Of a stretch of DNA of 64,000 bases, positions 21,975 through 33,299 are shown in pieces. Source of the DNA: Elephas maximus indicus (taxonomy: Eukaryota > Chordata > Mammalia > Proboscidea > Elephantidae); contig NC_064822.1 in NCBI RefSeq assembly GCF_024166365.1, positions 104,776,823 to 104,840,822 of the forward strand, given 5' to 3'. The translations under genes were made by a program, and so were the position numbers. Within the stretch, counting starts at the first letter, position 1; each line of letters begins with the position of its first letter. The notes under the pieces are model-generated. The model was given only the letters and a program-made list of their open reading frames with translations, did not search any database and had not been told where the DNA came from.

Positions 21975-22669
21975 GACTTGCTGCTGTTTTTTTTTTTTTA
22001 ATAATTTTTATTGTGCTTTAAGTGAAAGTTTACAAATCAAGTCAGTCTCTCACACAAAAACCCATATACACCTTGCTACACACTCCCAATTTTTTTTTTT
22101 TTCACACTCCCAATTACTCTCCCCCTAATGAGACAGCCTGCTCTCTCCCTCCACTCTCTCTTTTCGTGTCCTTTTTGCCAGCTTCTAATCCCCTCCACCC
22201 TCTTATCTCTCCTCCAGGCAGGAGATGCCAACATAGTCTCAAGTGTCCACCTGCATCCCTCTCCAACCCATTGTCCAGTCCAATCCACGTCTAAAGAGTT
22301 GGCTTCTGGAATGGTTCCTGTCCTGGGGCAACAGAAGGTCTGGGGGCCATGACCAGCGGGGTCCTTCCAGTCTCAGTCAGACCATTAAGTCTGGTCTTAC
22401 GAGAATTTGGGGTCTGCATCCCACTGCTGTCCTGCTCCCTCAGGGGTTCTCTGTTGTGTTCCCTGTCAGGGCAGTCATCGGTTGTAGCCGGGCACCATGT
22501 AGTTCTTCTGGTCTCAGGATGATGTAAGTCTCTGGTTCATGTGGCCCTTTCTCTCTCTTGGGCTAGTAATCACCTTGTGTCCTTGGTGTTCTTCATTCCC
22601 CTTTGATCCAGGTGGGTTGAGACCAATTGATGCATCTTAGATGGCTGCTTGCTAGACTTGCTGTTGTTC
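21975..22669 (-). mobile_element. Young L1 3' end with duplicated flanks
   Basis: Insert 21990-22654, reversed L1 3' UTR only. GACTTGCTGCTGTTT and GACTTGCTGTTGTTC flank it. It contains a poly(T)-only insertion with its own duplication near 22090. Confidence 0.93.
22079..22115. repeat. Poly(T) insertion with 13-bp duplication
   Basis: CACACTCCCAATT at 22079-22091 and 22103-22115 flanks only T bases. It is at the same part of the L1 3' UTR where other copies carry a SINE. Confidence 0.85.
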
Positions 22670-22699
22670 TAAGGCCACCCTTAGTAACAGCAATACTTT

Positions 22700-22930
22700 T
22701 TCTTAAAATTGAAACCTTGAGTGGTGCAAACAGTTAATGTGCTTAGCTGCTAATCAATAGGTTGGAGGTTTGAGTCTGCCCAAGAGGTGCTTCAGAAGAA
22801 AGCCCTGCCGATCTACTTCCAAAAAATCAGCCGTTGAAATCCTTGTGGAGCACAGCTCTTCTCTCACATGCATGGGGTCGCCATGAGTTGGAACGGACTC
22901 AACCGTGACCGGTTTCCTTAAATTGGCCTC
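22700..22930 (+). repeat. Older AfroSINE subtype
   Basis: Body about 22715-22916: GAGTGGTGCAAACAGTTAAT, CAAGAGGTGCTTCAGAAGAA, GGGGTCGCCATGAGTTGGAA. Diverged flanks CTTAAAATTG and CCTTAAATTG may be the duplication. Confidence 0.85.
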
Positions 22931-23309
22931 TTGGTCTCTGTTTGCAACATGTCAATGTAAGAAGCCCACTACTTGGTTAGCTTCTTGACCATTTAGTATT
23001 GTTACATTGATTCAAAGTGTGCATTAGTTTGTGGTGAAAGTGACTTTTCCACTTACTTTGTATGGTTATTGTCTTAGATCTTTATAGTAAATTGTCTTGA
23101 TAGGTTATCTGCATATCCTTCATGAGCCCTCAGTTCAAGGATCTCATCATGAGAAGCTCCGTCATATTTGATGAAAACAGTGAAACTTGCCTATAATAAA
23201 TACGGAATGATGGGAAGCCAAGGTATTGTACCCGAACAGTAGATGGTATGGAACTATGTCAGCCATTTAGTTTAGATCCAAACTTGATGTTTTGTTATAT
23301 CTTACTAGT
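22931..23309. other. Non-coding, no feature recognised
   Basis: Could include the start of the neighbouring BovB element, whose 5' limit I could not fix. Confidence 0.3.
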
Positions 23310-24768
23310 CAGTTGCATTGAAGGCATTGGTGAAAAGCAAGTCTCCAGAAATTGTGACCGAATACCGTTTGAGATGTTTCTTTAAACGGACGCATTGCTG
23401 GGGGTGCTTACTTCTCTATGCCAAGAATTTTGGAGGACAACTGCCTGGCCAACTGATTGGAAGAGATCCATATTTGAGCCCATTCCCAGGGAAGATAATC
23501 CAACAGAATGTGAAAATTATTGAACAATATCATTAATATTACGTATAAGTAAAATTATGCTGAAAATCATTCAAAAGCAGTTGCAGTAGTACATCGATAG
23601 GGAACTGTCGTAAATTCAAGCTGGATTCAGAAGAGGACGTGGAAACCAGGAATATCATTGCTGATGTCAGGTGGATCTTGGCTGAAAACAGAATGTGACT
23701 ATGCAAAGGCATTCAACTGTGTGGATCATAACAAATTACTGATAATACTGCGAAGAATTGGAATTCCAGAACTTTATTTTGCTGACATGGAGCCTGTACA
23801 TAGACCAAGAGGCAGTCGTTCAAACAGAACAATGGGATACCTACCGCGTGGTTTAAAGTCGGGAATGGAATGCGTCAAGGTTGTATCCTTTCACCATACT
23901 TATTCCATCTGTATGCTGAGCAAACAGGCCGAGAAGCTGGACTGTATGAAGAAGAATGTGGCATCAGGATTGGAGGAAGACGTATTAACAACCTGCAATA
24001 TGCAGGTGACATAACCTTGCTTGCTGAAAGCAAAGAGGACTTGAAGCACTTACTGATGAAAATCAAAGATTACAGCCTTTCGTATAGATTGCACCTCAGA
24101 ATAAGAAAACAAAAATCTTCACACCTGGACCAGTAAACAACATCATGATAAATGGAAAAAATATTAAAGTTGTCAAGGACTTCATTTTACTTGGATCCAC
24201 AGTCAGTGCCCATGGAAGCAGCAGTCAAGAAATCAAACGATGTATTATTGCATTTGGCAAATCTGCAAAAGACTCCTTTAAAGTGTTAAAAAACAAAGAT
24301 GTCACTTTGAGGACTAAGGTGTGCCTGACTGAAGCAGTGATTTTTCAGTCATCTCATACGTGCGAAAGCTGAACAGTGAATAAGATTCAGAATTGACACC
24401 TTTGAATTATGGTGTTGGCAAAGAATATTGAATATATCCTGGACTGCCAGAAGAATGAACAAATATGTCTTGGAAAAAGTGCAGCCAGAATGCTCCTTGG
24501 AAGCAAGGATGGTGAGACTTCGTCTCACATACTTTGGACGTATTATCAGGAGGGACCAGTCCCTGGGGAAGAACTTCATGCTTGGTAAAGTACAGGGCCA
24601 CCGAAAAGAGGCAGACCCTTGATGAGGGTGGATTGTCACAGTGGTTGTAACAATGGGCTCAAGTATAACAACCATTACGAGGCTGCTGCCGGACCAGGCA
24701 GTGTTTCATTGTGTCGTACGTAGCGTTGCTATGAGTCTGAACCGACTTGATAGTACCTAACGATGACA
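23310..24768 (+). pseudogene. BovB/RTE reverse transcriptase, longest copy, inactive
   Basis: About 1.46 kb from the region just before the reverse transcriptase to the 3' end (GATAGTACCTAACGATGACA). Recognisable parts include PGQLIGRDPYLSPFPGKIIQ, the motif A-like YAKAFNCVDHNKLL, the MRQGCILSPYLFHLYAEQ block, and C-terminal GSTVSAHGSSSQEIKR. The active site reads Y-A-G-D (codons 23999-24010) instead of Y-A-D-D, and the frame shifts at least four times. RTE proteins nick DNA and reverse-transcribe their own RNA and that of SINEs with a similar tail. This copy cannot. Confidence 0.93.
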
Positions 24769-25160
24769 ACAGCAGTCAGTATACACTCTAGGTTTCTTAA
24801 GATGGTTATCTAATTCCTTGTTGACAATGCTGTAGCAAGGCTTAGTTGGGTGATCTTTTTCACCTTTGTCCCTACTCAAAGGTTGTATGTATATAGACCT
24901 TTTAAAAGTTGATATTTGACATTTGTCATTAGTCTCTTAGCCCATAATATTATGACGATCTTGTAAGTTAGACCGTAAGGTATTATTACGTGATGTTATA
25001 GTAATTTGGGAGCACAGGAGACAACACAGGATTACTAAAGATGTGTTTGGGTATCTAGCTTGTTGAGGTAGAAAAAGCTGAAAAAGGAGGGAGATTGGTT
25101 ACTGTCATCCTGATTACTTGTTACCTGAAATCTTAACATTTCAGTAAGATTAAGTAGAAT
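24769..25160. other. Non-coding, no feature recognised
   Basis: No supported gene or repeat. Confidence 0.35.
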
Positions 25161-25892
25161 TATATTCCATTTTTTTAAAAATAATTTTTATTGAGCTTTA
25201 AGTGAACGTTTACAAATCACGTCAGTCTGTCACATATAGGCTTATATACACCTTACTCCATACTCCCACTTAACTCTACCCCTAATGAGTCAGCCCTTCC
25301 AGTCTCTCCTTTCATGACAATTTTGCCAGTTTCTAACCCTCTCTACCCTCCTATCTCCCCTCCAGACAGGAGATGCCAACACAAGTGTCCACCTGATACA
25401 AGTAGCTCACTCTTCATCAGCATCTCTCTTCAACCCATTGTCCAGTCCCTTCCATGTCTGATGAGTTGTCTTTGGGAATGGTTCCTGTCCTGGGCCAACA
25501 GAAGGTTTGGGGACCATGACCGCTGGGATTCCTCTAGTCTCAGTCAGACCATTTAGTCTAGTCTTTTTTTTTTTTTTTAACGAGAATTTGGGGTCTGCAT
25601 CCCACTATTCTCCTGCTCCCTCGGGGGTTCTCTGTTGTGCTCCCTGTCAGGGCAGTCATCGGTTGTGGCCGGGCACCATGTAGTCCTTCTGGTCTCAGGA
25701 TGATGTAAGTCTCTGGTTCATGTGGCCCTTTCTGTCTCTTGGGCTCATAGTTACCATGTGACCTTGGTGTTCTTCATTTTCCTTTGATCCAGGTGGGTTG
25801 AGACCAATTGATGCATCTTAGCTGGCCGCTTGTTAGCATTTAAGACCTCAGATGCCACATTTCAAAGGGGGATGCAGATATATTCCATTTTT
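25161..25892 (-). mobile_element. Young L1 3' end with duplicated flanks
   Basis: Insert 25176-25878. TATATTCCATTTTT is present at both ends. It has 3' UTR only, and its variant bases (CATATAGGCTTATATACACC, ACCGCTGGGATTC) match the L1 at 60012, suggesting the same L1 subfamily. It has a T17 expansion near 25563. Confidence 0.92.
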
Positions 25893-26231
25893 ACAGTATT
25901 ACATTTTTTGATTGGCTAGTAAGTCTGAGGACACATGCTCCTTTCACATTCTGCTGGCCGGTCATTTCCATTGTAAAACAGCCCCAAGAATATTATTAAG
26001 CTTCTTGGCAGGTGAACTTTTTGATGCGTGAATTGGGGATCTACTGAATGGCATTAGTTATGATTAGGCCGATACTGATAGTATATTCATAATATTTCCA
26101 TGTTCTTATATTTTCCCTTAAATTCCTTATTAAAATAGGGAAATGGATAACATCTTGATTAAGAATACAAGCTGTTGGGTACACATATCTGGCTTTGAAT
26201 CTCTACTGTTCGGTTTGCTTGCTTTGTGGAC
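25893..26231. other. Non-coding, no feature recognised
   Basis: No supported gene or repeat apart from a possible MIR trace near 26200. Confidence 0.35.
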
Positions 26232-26440
26232 TTGGATAAAACCCAAAAACCCATTTCCCTTGAGTCGATTCCTACTCATAGCGACCCTATAGGACAGAGT
26301 AGAACTACCCCATAGGGTTTCCAAGGCTGTAATCTTTATGGAAGCAGACTGCCATACCTTTCTCCCGTGGAATGGCTGGTGGATTCAAACTGCCGACCTT
26401 TGGTTTGCAGCTGCCACTGTGCCACCAGGGCTGCATGGAC
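26232..26440 (-). repeat. AfroSINE, reversed
   Basis: Body about 26240-26431 with GAGTCGATTCCTACTCATAG, the CTGTAATCTTTATGGAAGCA block and head CCACCAGGGCTG. TGGACTTG and TGGACCTG flank it. Confidence 0.9.
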
Positions 26441-26935
26441 CTGCTTAAGGCATTTAACTTCTCTGGTCCTGTGTTTCTGTATCTGCAAACAGAGTTGTAC
26501 TGACTCTTAGAATTGTTTTTTTACGTGAAATTCACATGGCATAAAATTAACCATTTTAAAGTAGATAGTTCAATTGCATTTAGTACCTTCACAAGGTTGT
26601 GTAATCATTACCTCTGGAACTTTTTATTTTTTTACCAACCGTAAAGGAGACCCCATACCCATTAAGCAGCCACTCCCTATTTCCACCTGCCCCCATCCCT
26701 CGCAGCCTCTAATCTGCTGTCTCTGGATTGACCTATTCTGGGTATTTCATGTACATGGCATCATGTAATACGTGACCTTTTGTGTTTGGCTTCTTTCCCT
26801 TAGCATAATGTTTCCAAGGTTCATCCACATTGTAGCATGTATCAGTGCTTCATTTCTTTTTCTGCCTGAACAGTATTCCATTGTATGGATACACCATAAT
26901 TTGTTTATCCATTTATCCAATGATGGACATTTGGG

Positions 26936-27140
26936 AAGGAGCCCTGATGGTGTAATGGTTAAGTGGTTGGCTGCCAAAAGGTCTGCAGTTTGAACCACCA
27001 GCCGCACCACAGGAGAAAGACGTGGTAGTCTGCTCCCGTAAAGATTACAGCCTGGGATCCATATGGGGCAATTCTGTTCTGTCCTGTAGGGTCGCTGTGA
27101 GTCAAAATCTACTCAACAGCAATGGGTTTGGTTTTTGATT
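26936..27140 (+). repeat. AfroSINE in old L1
   Basis: GGAGCCCTGATGGTGTAATG head, CCGTAAAGATTACAGCCTGG middle and GGGTCGCTGTGAGTCAAAAT end. The flanks GACATTTG and AACATTTG are consistent with a duplication. Confidence 0.9.
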
Positions 27141-27208
27141 TTGAACATTTGAGTGATTTCCACCTTTTGGCTATAGTTAATAATGTTACTATGAACATTT
27201 GTGTACGA

Positions 27209-27399
27209 GTATTTACTTGAATAACAACAAAAAAACCCTGTTGCGATCATGTCGATTTCAACTTATAGTGACCCTATAGGACAGTAGAACTGCCCTATAG
27301 TGTTTCCAAGGAGTGGCTGGTGGATTCAAACCACTGACCTTTTGATTAGCAGCTGAGCTCTTAACCACTGCACCACCAGGGCTTCGTATTTATTTGAAT
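27209..27399 (-). repeat. AfroSINE in old L1, 14-bp duplication
   Basis: Body 27224-27385, reversed. GTATTTACTTGAAT and GTATTTATTTGAAT flank it with one mismatch. Confidence 0.92.
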
Positions 27400-27466
27400 G
27401 CCTGTTTTCAGTTCTTTTAATTCCTAGGAATGGAATTGCTGGATCATATAGTAATTCTATGTTTAA

Positions 27467-28230
27467 CTTTATTATTGTGAAAATATACATTCCAAAACAT
27501 TTGTGAGTTCACCCAGCAGCTCCATTATCACTCTCCTTTTCTGAGTTATTCTGCCACCGTTAGCATAAACTCAATGCCCCATAAGCAAAAACTTCCCTTT
27601 GCCCCCTCCCTCCCACCCCTGGTAACCACTAACAATCCTTGCTTATCTCATATAAGATTGTACAGCATTTGTCCTTTTATGACTGACTTATTTACTCAAC
27701 TTAATGTTCTCAAAGTTCGTCCCTGTTGTGGCATCTCTCAGGACTTCATTTCTCTTTATGGCCGAGTAACATCCCATTATATGTGTAACACCACATTTTG
27801 CTTATCCATTCACTTGTTGATGGACATTTCTGTTGTTTCTACCTTTCGGCTGTAGTGAACATTGGTGCACAGGTTTCTGTTTGCATTCCTGCTTTCAGCT
27901 CTTTCGGGTATGTACCTAGGGTTGGGATTCTATGTTCAACTTTTTGAGGAACCGCTGAACTGTTTTCCACAGGGACTGTACCATTTTATATTTCCTCTAG
28001 CAATGGATGAGGGTTCCAATTTCTCCACGTCCTTGCCAACACCTGTTTCTTTCCCTTTTCTTTTTAATCATTGCCTTTCTAAAGGGGGTGAGGTAGTATC
28101 TCATTGTGGTTTTGATTTGCGTTTCCCTAATGGCTAATGATGTTGAGCATCTTTTCATGTGGTTGTTGGCCGTTTGAATATCTTCTTTGGTAAAATGTCT
28201 GTTCAGATCTTTTGCGTTTTAATTGAGTTG
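27467..28230 (-). mobile_element. Second old L1 3' end
   Basis: Reversed L1 beginning TTATTATTGTGAAAATATAC, with CCTGGTAACCACTAACAATC and TGTTGAGCATCTTTTCATGT. It abuts the previous L1 at 27466 and repeats its ORF2 region, so it is an independent insertion. Confidence 0.78.
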
Positions 28231-28919
28231 TCATTTTGTTTTTGGGTTATGACTGTTGAATTTTAATGGCCACAAAGCACTTATCTCAGTGAATGCACAT
28301 AGTATGCACTCAGTAAGCATTAGCTAGTACTGTAATTACAGTTATTTTTGCTACACGTGTCCTGAATTGGAAGGAAACTTTGGCTTTTCCAAACAGGAGT
28401 GGAGAGACAACAAAACCTGTCATTTGTTGTAAGAGTTTTAACTCTGTCGGTGTTGATGCTTTGCTTTTAATTGATACTCCCAAATCAAGAAGTTAGAAGC
28501 ACGTATGCGTAAAATCAGTTTATCTTTGGTAGAAATCAGTACATCATCACTGTTTAATTCATTCCTAAGAACTATAAAGCAATAATGCATCTGGTTGTAG
28601 CTGAGATTTAGATCATCTTTCTTCATTCTGTCCTGTTATAAGACATTTGCTGTAAATGCCACAATCAGAATGTTTTGAAAACTGGGCCAAGGAAGCGTTC
28701 TTTTTATATTTAATGGTGTGCAGTTGATGTACTACCATTGTTTTTATGCTTATTGCATCTTGGCTTTATGGGCTGGTCATATGAAGAAGATAGACGAGAA
28801 CGGGAGATGAAAATAATTGTTTAGAATCTTACCCTCCATTCAGGACTGTAGCATCTTGAACTGATTAATGTATTCTACCAGGTTTTTAGGCAGATATACT
28901 CATTGCATTATGTCATGAT
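28231..28919. other. Non-coding, no feature recognised
   Basis: A minus-strand open frame at 28438-28626 has no recognisable product. No repeat was identified. Confidence 0.35.
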
Positions 28920-29105
28920 AATGGCCCTGGTGGCAAAATGGTTAAACTGCTAACCAAAAGATTGGCGGTTTGAACCCACCCAGCAGCTCATGGAGGAAAA
29001 GACCTGGTGATCTGCTCCTGTAACTAAAAAACTCTGTGGGACAGTTCTGCTCTGTCACATGAGGTTGCTTTGAGTCGGAATCGACTCGAGGGCACCTAAC
29101 AACAA
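28920..29105 (+). repeat. AfroSINE with BovB-like terminus
   Basis: GGCCCTGGTGGCAAAATGGT head and GAGTCGGAATCGACTCGAGG near the end. It finishes GGCACCTAACAACAATAATA, the BovB-style terminus, rather than the GGGTTTGGTTT tail of other copies. Confidence 0.87.
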
Positions 29106-29239
29106 TAATACTAGTTTTCAGCAGAATATACAGAAGACCGCATGCAAGCCTAAATTTGGTTATTTTATTGGAAGATGCAGCAGTGGGAACTGGTGATTAT
29201 TCAGATCTTTCCTGCAGGCCCCCTCCCCCTGTACTGCTC

Positions 29240-29460
29240 AACTTTGTTCTTTATACATCAGCTATGAACCCTCCCTGTCTTGTGTGATGCCTCTGTGTCT
29301 TTGCTCATTCTTTGACCTCTACCTGGAGTGCCTTCTAAGTTAGGTGACTCCTCAAGCCTTCAGGTCTCTCAGGCAGAATTAAACCCTCCTTCTTTTGGGC
29401 TTTTAAATCTTTTACATACTTTCATAGTAGCACTTATCCTAGTGTACTTTTAAAAATGTG
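29240..29460 (+). repeat. L2-like LINE 3' fragment
   Basis: TTTGCTCATTCTTTGACCTC, CTCAAGCCTTCAGGTCTCTC and ATAGTAGCACTTATCCTAGT fit a diverged L2 3' region. Confidence 0.6.
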
Positions 29461-29842
29461 CATTAAAAAATTTTTTTGAAAGCAGTGCATGTACATGGCA
29501 AACAAAATTGAATGGTACAGAAGTAAATGATGAAAACAGTCTTCCTTGTTTCTGTTCCCCAAAGGCAATTACTGATAGAGATACTCTGTACTGACACAAG
29601 AATTTTTATAGCGTATGAAAAAGTTATTTTTTATTGCAAAGTTATTAATGACTATGAAAAATCCAAGCATTGTAAGAATAGAGTGAAAATAGAAAGGTCC
29701 CCTTTACCTTGATCCTCAATCTTTGTCCTTAACAAATAACAGTCCCCTCCCCTGATAACATGCCTCTCTTTCCACAAGTAATCTCTGTTATCAGTCTAGT
29801 GTATACTCTTCTAGATTGTTTTACTTACTTTTACATACTTAT

Positions 29843-30556
29843 TGTAAAAACTGCTTGGAGGCAGTATCTGACCTCCTCTAAATAACTTCACAAGGGAAAG
29901 GAGAATCAAGATCAACAGCCCAAGGTGGGGGTATTAGACATGCCTTTTCTCCGTACCATCTTTACCAATTCTGACACCAACCATCCTTCCCACAGCACGG
30001 ACTACTTCTCTGCTGGGTTTGATAATTCGTTGAAATGGCCACACACAACTCACAGGTCATACTCATAATTATGGGGTTTATTAGGGAATTAACAGGTTAC
30101 AATTCAGGCTCAGGAACACTCAGGATATAGTTCTTCTATCAGGACAGCCTCTTCTCAACCGTGCAATCAGGCACACCTCTCCCTGGCCCATGGCCTCTGC
30201 CCAGAGGCACTCAGCTTTCTCTGTAGGCTACCTCCTGCTGCCGGGTCTCTGCTGCCAGGTCTCTACTGCCTTCAGCGTTAAGTCTGTCTCTGTCTCCTGC
30301 TTCCAGCAGCTTCTCTGCGCAGGGATCCTGGGTCTAAAGGAGGTGCTGGCTCCTGGCTGTTCTTCCTTGGTATTCTCTCTTTCCCGCCTCTGGGGTGGCT
30401 TATTTCAAGCCCAGCAGGATGGCAAAACTGGCCAGTCCCCTTGGAGGGCTACAATTACTGTATCTACACAGTCCTGCCCAATCACTTGGGTGGGAGTTAA
30501 CAAGATCATGGCTAGAAAGACCACACAAAAGTGATCCACCATGCTGCACCTATACA
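29843..30556 (-). repeat. LTR-like repeat, copy 1
   Basis: About 710 bp homologous to 45549-46270 (shared ATTATGGGGTTTATTAGGGA, AGGCACTCAGCTTTCTCT, ATGGCTAGAAAG). On the minus strand it holds CCCTAATAAACCCCA, a usable AATAAA. It has TGTAAAA...TATACA ends but no clear duplication. A solo LTR is likely, but it is not proven; the family is not identified. Confidence 0.55.
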
Positions 30557-30661
30557 AAAACGTGTATTTTTGTATGTATTATTGTTTTCAGAAAATGGTA
30601 TATATTATTCTGTAACTCGTTCTTAATATGTCTTGAGGATTTTTTTCATATCAATACATAT

Positions 30662-30716
30662 TAAAAAAACAAACGTTGCCACTGAGTTAATCCCAACTCA
30701 CGGCAACCTGTATAGG
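30662..30716 (-). repeat. AfroSINE 3' fragment
   Basis: GTTGCCACTGAGTTAATCCC and AACTCACGGCAACCTGTATA resemble the reversed SINE end. It is short and diverged. Confidence 0.5.
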
Positions 30717-31546
30717 TTCACTTTATTCTTTTAACCTCTGTTGGTGTTTATGTTCATTCCGTAGTATACGTATACCATTTATTTTTAACCATTTCCCAAT
30801 TGATGGATACATATATATTGTTTTTAACAATGCTTCAGTGAATTTTTTTTAATGTGCTTCTTGGTACATACGTGTGAGTGTTTTGCTTAGGTTGCTAGAT
30901 GTGAATTGCTGGGTGAAACGGTACGCTCTTCTAAAACTTTTGGTGGATAGCTTTTTATTTTGAAATAATTTTAGGTTTATAAAAGAGTTAACAAAACTAG
31001 TACAGAGAGCTCTAGCATTTTTCAAAACTAATAAATCAACATTGGTACAATGCTATTGAACTGCAGACTGTATTTGAATTTCCCCAGTTTTTTCACTCAT
31101 GTCCTAAAAAATTCTAGAATCTAATCTAGATTGCAGTTAGTCATCATGTCTCTAGTCTCCTATAGTCTGTGACAGTTTTCAGCCTTTCCTTGTCTTTTAT
31201 GACCTTGCCACTTTTTAAAGAGTACTGGTCAGATATTTTGTAGAATGTTCCTCAATTTGGGTTTGTTTTTTCCCGATCAGACTGAAGTCATGGATTTTGG
31301 GGAAGAATACCACAGGGGTGTTGTGCCCTTTTCATTGCATCATATCAGGGGGAAATGATATCAGTGTGTCTTATTGTGGTGATATTAACCTTGATGACTT
31401 GGTCACTGTAAAATTTCTGTTTTTCTCTTCCCATACTTTATTTGTTAAAAGTGAGTGACTAAGTCCAACCCACAGTCATGGGGGATGGAGAATTAAGCTC
31501 TGCCTCCTGGAGGAAGAAGTATTAACGAATCTGTGTGTTAATGTTG
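30717..31546 (-). mobile_element. Old L1 fragments
   Basis: Reversed L1-like text: CATTTCCCAATTGATGGATA near 30790, then a second 3' end from 30955 (AAATAATTTTAGGTTTATAA, TTTCCCCAGTTTTTTCACTC). It is probably two fragments of ancient L1. Confidence 0.6.
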
Positions 31547-31745
31547 AAATCACCACCTCCTCCCCCCTTGCCATACCCTGACCCTGTTGCCGTTGCTTCG
31601 GTTCTGACTCATAGCGACCCTATAGGACAGAGTAGAACTGCCCCATAGAGTTTCCAAGGAGCACCTGGTGGATTTGAACTGTCGACCTTTTGGTTAGCAG
31701 CCATAGCTCTTAACCACTATGCCACCAGGGTTTCTAAAATCACCA
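31547..31745 (-). repeat. AfroSINE, short subtype, reversed
   Basis: Body about 31558-31735: CGGTTCTGACTCATAGCGAC, CCCATAGAGTTTCCAAGGAG, CCACCAGGGTTTCT. AAATCACCAC occurs on both sides (from 31548 and from 31736). Confidence 0.9.
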
Positions 31746-32149
31746 CAGTAATTAATAAAATATTTTAGGAAATACTTTAAGAGTATGCAAATATCTCATT
31801 TCTCCTAAAAATTACACCCATTAATTTTAGTGTTCATTGGTGGATCTTGCATAACAATTATTACTGTGGTGTTGTAATGTTAATTTTCTATTTCCCTCAT
31901 TACTTACACCATTATTAATTGGAGTTTTTCTGTAAGCGGATTTGTCCCTTCCCCCCGTTTATTTATTTAATCACTTATTTACGTCATTATGAACTCGGAT
32001 ATTTATTTTATTCTTTCAATTATAATGTTATTTATTTTGTTGTTCATCAAATAACTTTAAAAAAGTACCAATTTACAAATATTGGCTGTTATCTGGTGAA
32101 TTAAACACTTCTCTCTTTTCTGGTTAAATGTGTCTGATCTGTTTTAAAT
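31746..32149. other. AT-rich non-coding; possible old LINE
   Basis: Very AT-rich with TTTATTTATTTAATCACTTA. No confident family. Confidence 0.35.
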
Positions 32150-32468
32150 CTGGTTAAATCTGTCTTGGAAGAAGTACAGCCAGAAAGCTCCTTGAGGGGG
32201 AGGAGGCAGATACTTCGTCTCACGTGCTTTGGACGTGTTATGAGGAGGGGCCAGTCTCTGGAGAAGCACATCATGCTTGGTAAGGTAGAGGGTCGGTGAA
32301 AATAAAAAAGAGGAAGACCCTCAGCAAGATGAATTGGCACAGTGGCTGCAACAATGGGCTCAAACAGAGCAACGATTGCGAGGATGGTGCAGGCCCAAGC
32401 AGTGTTTTGTTTTGTTGTACATGGGGTCACTATGAGTCAGAACCAACTTGACGGCACCTAACAACATT
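32150..32468 (+). mobile_element. BovB/RTE 3' end
   Basis: CTGTCTTGGAAGAAGTACAG, CAGTGGCTGCAACAATGGGC and the terminal GGCACCTAACAACATTATC. The last 40 bases before the terminus (GTCACTATGAGTCAGAACCA, ACTTGACGGCAC) are those shared with the AfroSINE end. Confidence 0.93.
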
Positions 32469-32527
32469 ATCTTCCCTGATTAGACGTGAGGTTGAGTGTG
32501 TTTTGTGTGTCTATTGATAGTTTTAAA

Positions 32528-32990
32528 TACTGTCTTACTGTGTTTTTGGTGAAAGTTTGCATAGCAAGTTAGATTCCTATTCTACAGTATCCACACAAAG
32601 TATTCAGTGACATTAGTGACATTTCACAATGTGTCAGCATTCTCTTTATGTTCTGGTTGTACCATTTCCAGTATTCTAGTTTATAATTCTTTGTGAATTT
32701 TCTTTGTATGTACTTTGCCCATTTTCAAAAAAATATTTTGTTGTGTTTTTGGTGAAGGTTTACACAGCAGTTTAGGTTCCCATTCACAAATTTCTCTAAG
32801 TTTTTCAGTGACATTGGTTACATTCTTGACAATGCCTGAACATTCTCATTATTTCTACTATGTTTTCTTTCCATTAATCTAGTTTACTTTGCTCATTTTT
32901 AATTTTTTTATAGAAGTTTTTTACATTCTGGATATTAAAAAAAAAAACCCTCTTAAATATCTTTTTCTTTTTGGGCAGAAGGTGTTTTCC
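32528..32990 (-). mobile_element. Two adjacent old L1 3' ends
   Basis: TGTTTTTGGTGAAAGTTTGC at 32540 and TGTGTTTTTGGTGAAGGTTT at 32742 are the same L1 3' terminus seen twice, each followed by GTGACATT text. Two independent short insertions in the same direction. Confidence 0.75.
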
Positions 32991-33104
32991 ATCTCATTTT
33001 TATAAATCACAGCAGTAACATGCTTATTGTAAAACATGTAACAAGTGAAAAGTGAATGTTTGCTTTTCCTTACCTCACATCAAACCCATCTCCAATTCCT
33101 GCTG

Positions 33105-33240
33105 CTTGGGAGCTTGGCTGCTAACCAAAAGGTGGACAGTTCAGATCCAACCAGCCACTCCTTGGAAACTATGAGGCAGTTCTCCTCTGTCCTGTAGGGT
33201 TGCTATGAGTCGGAATTGACTCGTCGGCCACAGGTTTCAC
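33105..33240 (+). repeat. AfroSINE, 5'-shortened
   Basis: It starts inside the head (GAGCTTGGCTGCTAACCAAA) and reaches GTTGCTATGAGTCGGAATTG, ACTCGTCGGCCACAGG. Confidence 0.87.
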
Positions 33241-33299
33241 CTCTAAAATACATTGAAAACCCATCCATCAAGTAGGTATATTCATTTGCTGGTGGAAGT

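Larger units (their letters stand above)
26515..27466 (-). mobile_element. Old L1 3' end broken by two AfroSINEs
   Basis: Reversed old L1: AAATTCACATGGCATAAAAT, GTGTAATCATTACCTCTGG, CAGTATTCCATTGTATGG, then GGAATTGCTGGATCATATAG. SINEs at 26936-27140 and 27224-27385 interrupt it, and the L1 text is continuous across both. Confidence 0.85.

Noticed and set aside
20105..25892. CRISPR-like regularly spaced repeats
   Set aside because: The recurring blocks are L1 3' UTRs and SINEs of different lengths with duplications. No short identical repeats with unique spacers.
30190..30664. Coding exon at 30190-30534 or 30395-30664
   Set aside because: Within the LTR-like repeat that also occurs at 45549-46270, where the frame is different.
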